Assembly: GCA_029932495.1 (NCBI GenBank)
Contig: JAOZPY010000017.1
Location: forward strand, 1-16,833
Source of the DNA: Desulfobacterales bacterium
GTDB taxonomy: Bacteria > Desulfobacterota > Desulfobacteria > Desulfobacterales > JAFDCJ01
Reading direction: 5' to 3'
DNA: 16,833 nt
This document shows, one piece after another, positions 1 through 5,728 of the stretch (its first letter is position 1; the number at the start of each line of letters is the position of its first letter). The position numbers were made by a program, and so were the translations under genes. The notes under the pieces were generated by a model. The model saw only the letters and a program-made list of their open reading frames with translations. It did no database searches and had not been told where the DNA came from.

Positions 1-513
1 CTGCTCAGTTCCAAGGTTAACTTCCTGGCTTCACTGACCCTGGCCAAATTGCTGCAAACCCGGTTTGGTATTGCCGCCCGGGTCAAGTGGCCTAACGATA
101 TTCTGGTGGATGGATGCAAACTCAGCGGAATGCTCTCTGAGCTGGAGGCGGAAGCCGACCAGGTTGCATTTATCAACATTGGCATGGGCGTGAACATCAA
201 CAATGATCCGGCGGACGTCGAACCGCCGGCAGTCTCGCTGAAACAATTGCTTGACTGCGAAATTTCGCGCCGGGACCTGCTGGCGGATTTTTTGGATGAA
301 TTCGAAAAAAAAATGCAGGTAGCGGACTTTGACCGTGTGATCGATGATTGGAAAAAGGTGAGCGTGACTCTGGGGCGGCGGGTTCGAATTGTGACCACCC
401 GGGAAGTGTCCGAAGGCCGGGCGGTGGATGTAGATGAAAATGGCGCCCTGATTCTGGAGCATAACAACGGTTGCCGCCAAAAGATCGTTTATGGAGATTG
501 CTTTCTGGTATGA
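1..513 (+). CDS. birA: Biotin--[acetyl-CoA-carboxylase] ligase, 3' part (5' end outside window)
   Basis: Biotin protein ligase makes biotinyl-5'-AMP and transfers biotin to a lysine of carboxylase carrier domains in the cytoplasm. The frame is open from the first base, so the gene is cut by the window edge and 170 codons are visible. Near visible residues 29-44 is the family core KWPNDIL, then CKLSGML, in which K40 matches the biotinyl-AMP-contacting lysine of the E. coli enzyme. IGMGVNIN follows at about 54-62. The last 50 or so residues (from WKKVSVTLG) form the small SH3-like C-terminal domain of BirA. Whether an N-terminal DNA-binding domain is present cannot be told, so repressor function is open. 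Its TGA stop overlaps the bioY start (ATGA), tying ligation to uptake. The family call is very secure. Confidence 0.95.
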   Translation: MLSSKVNFLASLTLAKLLQTRFGIAARVKWPNDILVDGCKLSGMLSELEAEADQVAFINIGMGVNINNDPADVEPPAVSLKQLLDCEISRRDLLADFLDEFEKKMQVADFDRVIDDWKKVSVTLGRRVRIVTTREVSEGRAVDVDENGALILEHNNGCRQKIVYGDCFLV

Positions 514-1040
514 ATGAGCGGCAAGGATTGCGGATGATGGTGTTTGGCGCCCTGATGGCCGCCCTGATGGCCGTCGGCGCCTACCTCTCCATCCCCGTGG
601 GGCCGGTGCCCATTGTTTTGCAGAACATGTTTGTCCTGCTGGCCGGCCTGCTGCTGGGCAGCCGCTGGGGGGCTGCCTCGGTTGCGGTTTACCTGCTGGC
701 AGGTGCGGTCGGTCTGCCGGTTTTTGCCGGAGGACTGGGCGGCGTCGGCCGGCTGGTGGGCCCCACCGGCGGATATCTGCTGGGCTACCTGCCGGCAGTC
801 TGGGTGGCCGGATTTATCTCGGAAAAAACACAGGGGCGCATCGTCGGCGACGTGGTCGCCATGGTGTGCGCCTCGGTGGTGGTGTACGGCTGCGGTGTGA
901 GCTGGCTCAAGGTGCTGACCACCATGACCTGGTCGAAAACCCTGGTCGTGGGGCTGTATCCGTTTATTGTGGGCGATATGTTGAAAATTGCCGCTGCCGC
1001 AGTCATCGCCCGTGCCCTGCGACCGGTGATGAATAAATAA
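510..1040 (+). CDS. bioY: Biotin ECF transporter substrate-binding component BioY
   Basis: BioY is the membrane S-component that binds biotin for an energy-coupling-factor transporter. The product has 176 residues, the usual size, and is almost wholly hydrophobic with about six membrane segments. Family marks visible are SIPVGPVPIVLQN near the N-terminus, the GPTGGYLLGYLPA stretch in the middle and GDMLKI near the C-terminus, all typical BioY positions. I chose the ATG at 510 because it overlaps the birA stop as ATGA and matches the usual BioY start. The upstream in-frame ATG at 471 lies inside birA. A GGAG lies 13 nt upstream, so initiation probably depends on coupling to birA. The matching ATPase and T-component lie downstream after a 294-bp gap, which suggests a dedicated BioMNY system. 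Confidence 0.95.
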   Translation: MNERQGLRMMVFGALMAALMAVGAYLSIPVGPVPIVLQNMFVLLAGLLLGSRWGAASVAVYLLAGAVGLPVFAGGLGGVGRLVGPTGGYLLGYLPAVWVAGFISEKTQGRIVGDVVAMVCASVVVYGCGVSWLKVLTTMTWSKTLVVGLYPFIVGDMLKIAAAAVIARALRPVMNK

Positions 1041-1156
1041 CTGTTTCGCAAAAAGCATTAGCGATTTATGAATACTCTTATGAAACGACGTGAATTGGGC
1101 GGTGGATGGTGTTTTCCGGAAACCGGTATGATTTTCAGTTGCTCCATTTTTTCGCA

Positions 1157-1235
1157 GTGTCCCTTGTATGGGATGAATGGCACAGGGTGGATTGAGTTTA
1201 GCAGTTGATCGGGCCTCGTCCCAGACAAGGGACAC
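1157..1235. repeat. 79-bp imperfect inverted repeat (long hairpin) between bioY and bioM
   Basis: The outer arms GTGTCCCTTGT (1157-1167) and ACAAGGGACAC (1225-1235) are perfect 11-bp reverse complements. After one A/G mismatch the pairing continues for 8 more positions (1169-1176 with 1216-1223, one G-U), leaving a loop of about 39 nt. No T-run follows, so it is not a classical terminator, and no target-site duplication is evident. It could be a structured 5' leader of bioMN, a small palindromic repeat, or a MITE-like remnant. The rest of the 294-bp gap (1041-1334) holds a 15-codon leader ORF. I recognise no BirA operator there. Confidence 0.7.
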
Positions 1236-1276
1236 GTTGCTGAGGTATGGTTTCATAACGGTTGGAGGAAAATATC

Positions 1277-1324
1277 ATGCGCCGCCCAATTCACATGCCT
1301 TATCAAATTTATATTATGATTTAA
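1277..1324 (+). CDS. Possible 15-codon leader peptide upstream of bioM
   Basis: A short ORF (MRRPIHMPYQIYIMI, then TAA) is preceded by GGAGG at 1264-1268 with an ideal 8-nt gap to its ATG. This is the only strong Shine-Dalgarno in the gap. Its stop lies 10 nt before the TTG start of bioM, in a different frame, and bioM itself has no obvious ribosome-binding site. This would fit translational coupling through a leader peptide. No run of one amino acid suggests classical attenuation. It is too short to assign to a family and may be fortuitous. Confidence 0.35.
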   Translation: MRRPIHMPYQIYIMI

Positions 1325-1334
1325 AATTATCCAA

Positions 1335-2084
1335 TTGAACATCATCGAAATTGAAAACCTCAGCCATCGCTTTGGCGATGGCACCCTCGGCCTCGACGGC
1401 ATCGACCTGGACATCCGCCAGGGCTCCTTTGTGGTGATTGCCGGGCCCAACGGTTCTGGTAAAACCACCCTGCTGCGGCATTTTAACGCCCTGCTGCTGC
1501 CAACGGCGGGCTGCATTCGGTTGGCCGGTGTCAGCACGGTGCAGGCTCCCGTCCGCGCCAGGCGGTTGGTCGGTATGGTGTTTCAGGATGCCGACAGCCA
1601 GATCGTCGGCGAGACGGTTTATGAGGATGTCGCTTTCGGGCCGCGAAATTTGCGCCTGGGTTCCGGCGAAATCGAGCGGCAGGTGGCCGCAGCCCTTGAG
1701 ACGGTCGGTCTGGCGCAAATCGGCGAGAAACGGCCGCACCTGCTATCGGGGGGTGAAAAACGCCGCCTGGCCATTGCTGGTGTTCTTGCCATGCAGCCCA
1801 GGGTGATTGTTTTTGATGAACCTTTTTCGAGCCTGGATTATCCGGGGATCCGGCAGGTGCTCAAGCAGATTTTGGCGCTGCATCGCAGCGGTCATACCAT
1901 TGTGGTCACCACCCATGACCTGGAAAAAATCATCGCCCATGCCGATCGATTGATTCTGATGCAGCGCGGGCGGGTGGTGCGGGATGGCCGTCCAGCAAAG
2001 GTGATGATGGAAGTTGAAAAATTCGGTGTCCGGCAGCCATGCGCCGTGCGCCTGGGACAGGAAGTCACACCATGGCTGAGCTGA
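1335..2084 (+). CDS. bioM: ECF transporter ATPase subunit (BioM/EcfA/CbiO type)
   Basis: This is a cytoplasmic ABC ATPase that powers biotin uptake with BioN and BioY. The product has 249 residues and all nucleotide-binding motifs: Walker A GPNGSGKT at 37-44, a Q-loop at Q84 in VFQDADSQ, signature LSGGEKRR from 137, Walker B VIVFDEP ending at 163, D-loop SLD near 166-168, and switch His194. The FQDADSQI and DVAFGP stretches are typical of EcfA/CbiO ATPases rather than general importers. I placed the start at TTG 1335 because an in-frame stop lies at 1317-1319, no ATG or GTG is available before MNIIEIENL, and that is the usual family N-terminus. No Shine-Dalgarno precedes it. The 3' end overlaps bioN by 13 nt. 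The biotin assignment rests on the neighbouring bioY. Confidence 0.9.
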   Translation: MNIIEIENLSHRFGDGTLGLDGIDLDIRQGSFVVIAGPNGSGKTTLLRHFNALLLPTAGCIRLAGVSTVQAPVRARRLVGMVFQDADSQIVGETVYEDVAFGPRNLRLGSGEIERQVAAALETVGLAQIGEKRPHLLSGGEKRRLAIAGVLAMQPRVIVFDEPFSSLDYPGIRQVLKQILALHRSGHTIVVTTHDLEKIIAHADRLILMQRGRVVRDGRPAKVMMEVEKFGVRQPCAVRLGQEVTPWLS

Positions 2085-2827
2085 CGCCGTTCGGATTTGT
2101 CGCCGGGGATTCCTTGCTGCATCGACTGGATGCCCGGTTTAAAATCCTGTTTCTCATCGGACTGAGTTTGACAAGTGTCAGAGTCCATTTCGGCGGGTTG
2201 GCTGTTTTAACACTAGCACTGGCCGGTGTTATTTTTTACTGCCGCCTTCAGTTGAAATCGGCATACCGGGAGCTGCGCTATTTTTTAATTTTACTGACGC
2301 TGGTGTTTGTCGCCCGTGTGTTGTCCACCGGCGGCGCTGCAGCGATCAGCTTGGGGGCCATGACAGTTTGTGTTTCGGGAGTGACCGCTGCGACTCTGGT
2401 TTGCTGGCGGCTGGCCTTTATCGTTCTTGTGGGGCTTTGTTTTGTGGCCACCACCCGGCCGGTGCAAATCAAGGCCGCCATACAGTGGCTTTTAAAACCC
2501 GTACCCCTGGTACCCGAAAAAAAGGTTGCCGCCATGCTGGGACTGATCATGCGCTTTATTCCGGTGATATTAAATCAGGCCCGGCAAACCGCCGAGGCGC
2601 AGAAGGCCCGCGGGATCGAAAATCGGAAAAATCCGGTTTACCGGCTGACCAGACTCGGCTTTCCCATACTGCGCCGCTCCTTTGAATGCGCCGACAACCT
2701 GGCAGTTGCCATGGAAGCCCGCTGTTTCAATGCGAACCGGACAGATCCCGAACTTTCCGCGCGGCGGCGGGACTGGATTGCCGCCGGCGCTCTTGCCTGC
2801 CTGTGTGTGGCCCTGCTGATCAATTAG
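2072..2827 (+). CDS. bioN: ECF transporter transmembrane subunit (BioN/EcfT/CbiQ type)
   Basis: The T-component couples ATP hydrolysis to the S-component BioY in the inner membrane. The 251-residue product has several hydrophobic segments (about 24-56, 70-80, 92-126, 236-250) and a cytoplasmic basic region with the two short coupling-helix signatures that contact the ATPase: QKARG at 177-181 and MEARC at 214-218. The second usually reads ARG, so the final Cys is a variant. I chose the ATG at 2072, preceded by AGGAAG, because MAELTPFGF matches the family start. The in-frame ATG at 2039 lies deeper inside bioM and has a weaker site. The 13-nt overlap with bioM implies translational coupling. 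No clear terminator follows directly. Confidence 0.9.
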   Translation: MAELTPFGFVAGDSLLHRLDARFKILFLIGLSLTSVRVHFGGLAVLTLALAGVIFYCRLQLKSAYRELRYFLILLTLVFVARVLSTGGAAAISLGAMTVCVSGVTAATLVCWRLAFIVLVGLCFVATTRPVQIKAAIQWLLKPVPLVPEKKVAAMLGLIMRFIPVILNQARQTAEAQKARGIENRKNPVYRLTRLGFPILRRSFECADNLAVAMEARCFNANRTDPELSARRRDWIAAGALACLCVALLIN

Positions 2828-2917
2828 ACTAAAAAGCTGCGACGATTCCGGCAATTCCTGATTCTGTTGGATGATGTCTTCCTGTCCGCGTTCCTGCGGT
2901 TGGCCTTCCTGCCCTAT

Positions 2918-2937
2918 ATGAATGAATATTCAGTTGG
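2918..2937. promoter_or_regulatory. Partial second FadR-type operator
   Basis: Bases 2918-2932 are identical to the first 15 bases of the perfect palindrome at 3071-3090 (ATGAATGAATATTCA), but the right arm decays, with 16 of 20 positions matching overall. The palindromic core TGAATATTCA is intact. It lies 153 bp upstream of the main operator, between bioN and the regulator gene. It may be a weaker auxiliary site allowing looping, or a decayed operator. Function is inferred from sequence match only. Confidence 0.5.
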
Positions 2938-3010
2938 CTACAATAAAATTTTACCAAGCAAAAACAAATTCTAATAATATATAACCATCTTTAATTATAT
3001 CTAAAAATAT

Positions 3011-3033
3011 AAAATTGGGCTATCCCATTTTTT
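3011..3033 (+). terminator. Weak candidate terminator within the AT-rich bioN-fadR gap
   Basis: AAAATTGGG-CTAT-CCCATTTTTT can fold into a short stem (three G-C pairs, then A-T pairs with one mismatch) that ends in a T-run. It lies about 185 bp after bioN in a very AT-rich patch (about 2934-3045), so it may be chance, or part of an AT-rich upstream element of the following promoter. Confidence 0.3.
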
Positions 3034-3045
3034 CAAAATAAAGGC

Positions 3046-3075
3046 TTGACAGGCTGCCGGGAGCTGTAATATGAA
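3046..3075 (+). promoter_or_regulatory. Predicted sigma70 promoter of the fadR operon
   Basis: A perfect -35 hexamer TTGACA (3046-3051) is followed after 18 bp by TATGAA (3070-3075). Alternatively TAATAT at 3067-3072 with a 15-bp spacer could serve. The -10 region runs into the palindromic operator at 3071-3090, so a bound repressor would block RNA polymerase. An AT-rich tract lies just upstream. Confidence 0.6.
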
Positions 3076-3090
3076 TGAATATTCATTCAT
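3071..3090. promoter_or_regulatory. FadR-type operator, perfect 20-bp palindrome
   Basis: ATGAATGAAT joined to ATTCATTCAT is an exact 20-bp palindrome, 22 bp before the regulator start codon and overlapping the predicted -10 element. From established knowledge, Bacillus subtilis FadR (YsiA) binds sites built on TGAATGA...TCATTCA. The regulator encoded just downstream is of that type. The natural reading is negative autoregulation of the whole beta-oxidation operon, relieved by long-chain acyl-CoA. Confidence 0.85.
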
Positions 3091-3111
3091 AATGCTAATC
3101 ATTGGGCGCGT

Positions 3112-3729
3112 ATGAATCTTACAATTAATAAAAAGGACAAAAACAGCAAATACCACCTGATCCTGGAGGCTGCGGTGAAGGTGTTCGCCCGCCACGGATA
3201 TTACCAGTCTACGGTGGCTGAGATTGCCAAAGAAGCCGGGGTGGCCGATGGCACCATCTATCTCTATTTTAAAAATAAAGATGACATCATGGTCCAGTTC
3301 TTCAGCTATCGCACCCGGCAGGTGTTTGACCGTTTCCGGGCTGAAGTCAGCAAGACCGAAAACAGCTTTGACAAGCTGCGCAATCTGATCCGGCGGCATC
3401 TGGCCGAGTTTCAGCGGGACCGGGATATGGCCGTTGTTTACCAGGTTGAAACCCATCAATACCACCGCCTGGCTGAGGCGCAAATCCGGGAGATGTCCAA
3501 AATGTATCAGGACCTGGTGTCAGAAATTGTGGAAACCGGCCAGCAGGAGAGCCGTATCCGCAAGGATCTTTACGTGGGCCTGGTCAAGCGTTTTATTCTC
3601 GGGGCCGTAGATGAAGTGATTAACACTTGGCTGCATTCCGATGGCAAATATAATCTGGTGACCATGGCGGATCCGCTGGTGGATCTCTTTATTCGGGGCA
3701 TTGGGGTCCCTGGTGAAAAAGGGACCTGA
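3112..3729 (+). CDS. fadR: TetR-family fatty-acid-degradation repressor, Bacillus FadR-like
   Basis: This is a dimeric transcription repressor, expected to release DNA on binding long-chain acyl-CoA. The product has 205 residues. The N-terminal helix-turn-helix spans about residues 34-53, and AGVADGTIYLYFKNK at 42-56 reads, from memory, as essentially identical to B. subtilis FadR. The similarity continues through the ligand domain (FILGAVDEVINTW near the C-terminus). The ATG at 3112 gives a normal N-terminal arm, although no good Shine-Dalgarno is visible. It sits 22 bp behind a perfect palindrome matching the Bacillus FadR site, and it leads an acyl-CoA dehydrogenase-EMO-etfBA operon, much as Bacillus fadR sits with fadB-etfBA. 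The next gene starts 61 bp later with no intervening promoter seen. The ligand is inferred. Confidence 0.88.
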   Translation: MNLTINKKDKNSKYHLILEAAVKVFARHGYYQSTVAEIAKEAGVADGTIYLYFKNKDDIMVQFFSYRTRQVFDRFRAEVSKTENSFDKLRNLIRRHLAEFQRDRDMAVVYQVETHQYHRLAEAQIREMSKMYQDLVSEIVETGQQESRIRKDLYVGLVKRFILGAVDEVINTWLHSDGKYNLVTMADPLVDLFIRGIGVPGEKGT

Positions 3730-3790
3730 AATTATGGCAACCCGGGATGGTGATGACCGACGGGGGCCTTTAAAAGAGGAGAGTTAAAAA

Positions 3791-5608
3791 ATGGTACAAC
3801 AAATTGCAGACCGCAGAGATGTCGATTTTGTTCTTCACGAACAGTTGCAGATTGACCAGTTGAGCCGGCATGAGATTTTTGCCGACTTCAATAAAAAGAC
3901 CATTGATTTGATCATATCCGAGGCCCGCAACCTGGCCGTCAAGGAGATTCTGCCCACCCAGTTTGACGGTGACCGGGAGGGGGCTGTTTTTGAAGATGGG
4001 CGGGTGACGGTTCCCGAATCCTTCCATCGGGCCTGGGAGCTTTTTAAAGAGGGGGAATGGTTGGCCATGACCGAGGATCCCGAGTGGGGGGGACAGGGCA
4101 TGCCGCGGACCGTGGCGCTGGCCGCCAGTGATTATCTGAACGGCGCCAACTTTGCGTTCATGATGTATCCCGGCCTGACCCATGGGGCGGGTAAACTGGT
4201 GACCACCTTCGGCTCCGACAAGCTGAAAAAACTATTTTTGAAAAAGATGTTTACCGGTGAATGGACCGGGACCATGATGCTCACCGAGCCCGAGGCCGGC
4301 TCCGATGTGGGAGCGCTGACTACCTCGGCGGTGAAAAATGAGGACGGCACCTATTCCATTACGGGCAGCAAGATTTTTATTTCTTCAGGCGAGCACGACC
4401 TGGCGGAAAACATCATCCATCCTGTCCTGGCGCGCATCGAGGGGGCACCGGCCGGGACCCGGGGGATCTCGCTGTTTCTGGTCCCCAAAATCTGGGTAAA
4501 CGAAGACGGCAGCCTGGGCGAGCCCAACGATATCGTCTGTACAGGCGTGGAAGAAAAAATGGGCATCCACGGCAACCCGACCTGTTCGATGTCGTTGGGC
4601 AGTAAAGGTCAGTGCCGGGGCTGGCTGCTGGGCGAAGAAAACAAGGGCATGCGCGAGATGTTTCTGATGATGAACGAGGCCCGGCTGCTGGTGGGCACCC
4701 AGGGGTTGGCCTGTGCCAGTGCAGCCTACATGCACGCTGTTGATTATGCGCGCCAGCGTGTACAGGGAAGGCATTTGCTGAATATGATGGATAAAAGCGC
4801 GCCGTCGGTGCCCATCATCCAACATCCGGACGTGCGCCGGATGCTGCTGACCATGAAAGTTTACGTGGAAGCCATGCGCAGCCTGACCTATTACGTGGGA
4901 CTGTGCGAAGACCGGATCCATGTGGCCGACAGTGAGGAAGAAAAGGCCAAATACCAGGGGTTGGTCGATCTGCTGACCCCCATTGCCAAGGGGTATGTCA
5001 CCGACCGGGCTTTTGATGTGTGTAACCTCGGCGTGCAGATTTACGGGGGATACGGCTATATCCGGGAGTACCCCATGGAGCAGCTGTTGCGCGATTGCCG
5101 CATCACTCCCATATACGAAGGCACCAACGGCATTCAGGCTATGGATCTGCTGGGCCGCAAACTTGGGATGAACAAGGGCAAACCCATCATGGATCTGCTG
5201 GGTGAAATCCAGCAGACACTCACTGCGGCAAAGGCCAACCAGCGGGTTGCCGAAGTCGCAAACAAGGTGGAGCAGGCGGTCAACCGGCTGGGAGAGGTCG
5301 CCCTGAACATCGGCAAGACGGCCATGTCGCCCGAGGTGCTGACGGCCTTTGCGCATGCCTATTCCTTTATGGACGTTACCGGTGACGTGATCATGTCATG
5401 GCTGCTGCTGTGGCGTGCCACCATAGCCGCTGAAAAGCTGGACAACGGGGCACGGAAAAAAGACGTGGTTTTTTATGAAAGCCAGATAAAAGGGTCGGAA
5501 TTTTTTGTCCATAGCATTTTGCCGGTTACCCTGGGCAAAATGGATGTCATCCTGGCGGGCAACGCAGCGGCGGTGGATATTTCCGAAGACGGCTTTGGCG
5601 GCAAGTAG
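3791..5608 (+). CDS. Acyl-CoA dehydrogenase of ~600 residues (FadE5/DmdC-like, with C-terminal extension)
   Basis: A FAD enzyme that introduces the alpha-beta double bond in an acyl-CoA and passes electrons to ETF. The product has 605 residues, about 200 longer than classical short- and medium-chain enzymes. It carries the C-terminal extension domain typical of the FadE5/DmdC subgroup (from about residue 480). Visible marks are WGGQGMP (99-105), the TEPEAGSD flavin-site motif (165-172), QIYGGYGYIREYPMEQLLRD (416-435) and YEGTNGIQ (442-449), where E443 is the expected catalytic base. AGAGGAGAG lies about 9 nt before the ATG. It is the first enzyme of the FadR-controlled operon and is followed after 120 bp by the ETF-quinone oxidoreductase. 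Substrate cannot be read from sequence. Context favours medium- or long-chain fatty acyl-CoA over the dimethylsulfoniopropionate intermediate used by DmdC. Confidence 0.93.
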   Translation: MVQQIADRRDVDFVLHEQLQIDQLSRHEIFADFNKKTIDLIISEARNLAVKEILPTQFDGDREGAVFEDGRVTVPESFHRAWELFKEGEWLAMTEDPEWGGQGMPRTVALAASDYLNGANFAFMMYPGLTHGAGKLVTTFGSDKLKKLFLKKMFTGEWTGTMMLTEPEAGSDVGALTTSAVKNEDGTYSITGSKIFISSGEHDLAENIIHPVLARIEGAPAGTRGISLFLVPKIWVNEDGSLGEPNDIVCTGVEEKMGIHGNPTCSMSLGSKGQCRGWLLGEENKGMREMFLMMNEARLLVGTQGLACASAAYMHAVDYARQRVQGRHLLNMMDKSAPSVPIIQHPDVRRMLLTMKVYVEAMRSLTYYVGLCEDRIHVADSEEEKAKYQGLVDLLTPIAKGYVTDRAFDVCNLGVQIYGGYGYIREYPMEQLLRDCRITPIYEGTNGIQAMDLLGRKLGMNKGKPIMDLLGEIQQTLTAAKANQRVAEVANKVEQAVNRLGEVALNIGKTAMSPEVLTAFAHAYSFMDVTGDVIMSWLLLWRATIAAEKLDNGARKKDVVFYESQIKGSEFFVHSILPVTLGKMDVILAGNAAAVDISEDGFGGK

Positions 5609-5728
5609 GTCGTGTTATGAATTTTATTGCCTTGTCCAGGACCGGTATTTATGGTAAGCAAGCCCCTTGTATGGAAAATGGACCTGACACGACAGCATAC
5701 CAGACAGAAGGGAGTGTAAAGTAAAGAT

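Noticed and set aside
1068..1208. 46-codon ORF in the bioY-bioM gap
   Set aside because: No Shine-Dalgarno, overlaps the inverted repeat, and the product resembles nothing I recognise. An open frame of this length is expected by chance.
489..1256. Long minus-strand ORF over bioY
   Set aside because: Rich in His, Gln and Gly with no domain. It is the antisense shadow of a well-supported bioY in GC-rich DNA.
1041..1334. Search for a BirA operator or known riboswitch in the biotin gap
   Set aside because: No convincing TTGTAAACC-type dyad and no riboswitch core I recognise. Only the inverted repeat and leader ORF stand out.
4385..5356. 323-codon minus-strand ORF inside the acyl-CoA dehydrogenase
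   Set aside because: Antisense of a clear, full-length dehydrogenase; composition is His/Gln-rich and no family is recognisable.
3791..5608. Assignment as DmdC (methylmercaptopropionyl-CoA dehydrogenase)
   Set aside because: The length and C-terminal extension fit DmdC, but FadR control and the fatty-acid electron-transfer neighbours favour general fatty acyl-CoA oxidation.
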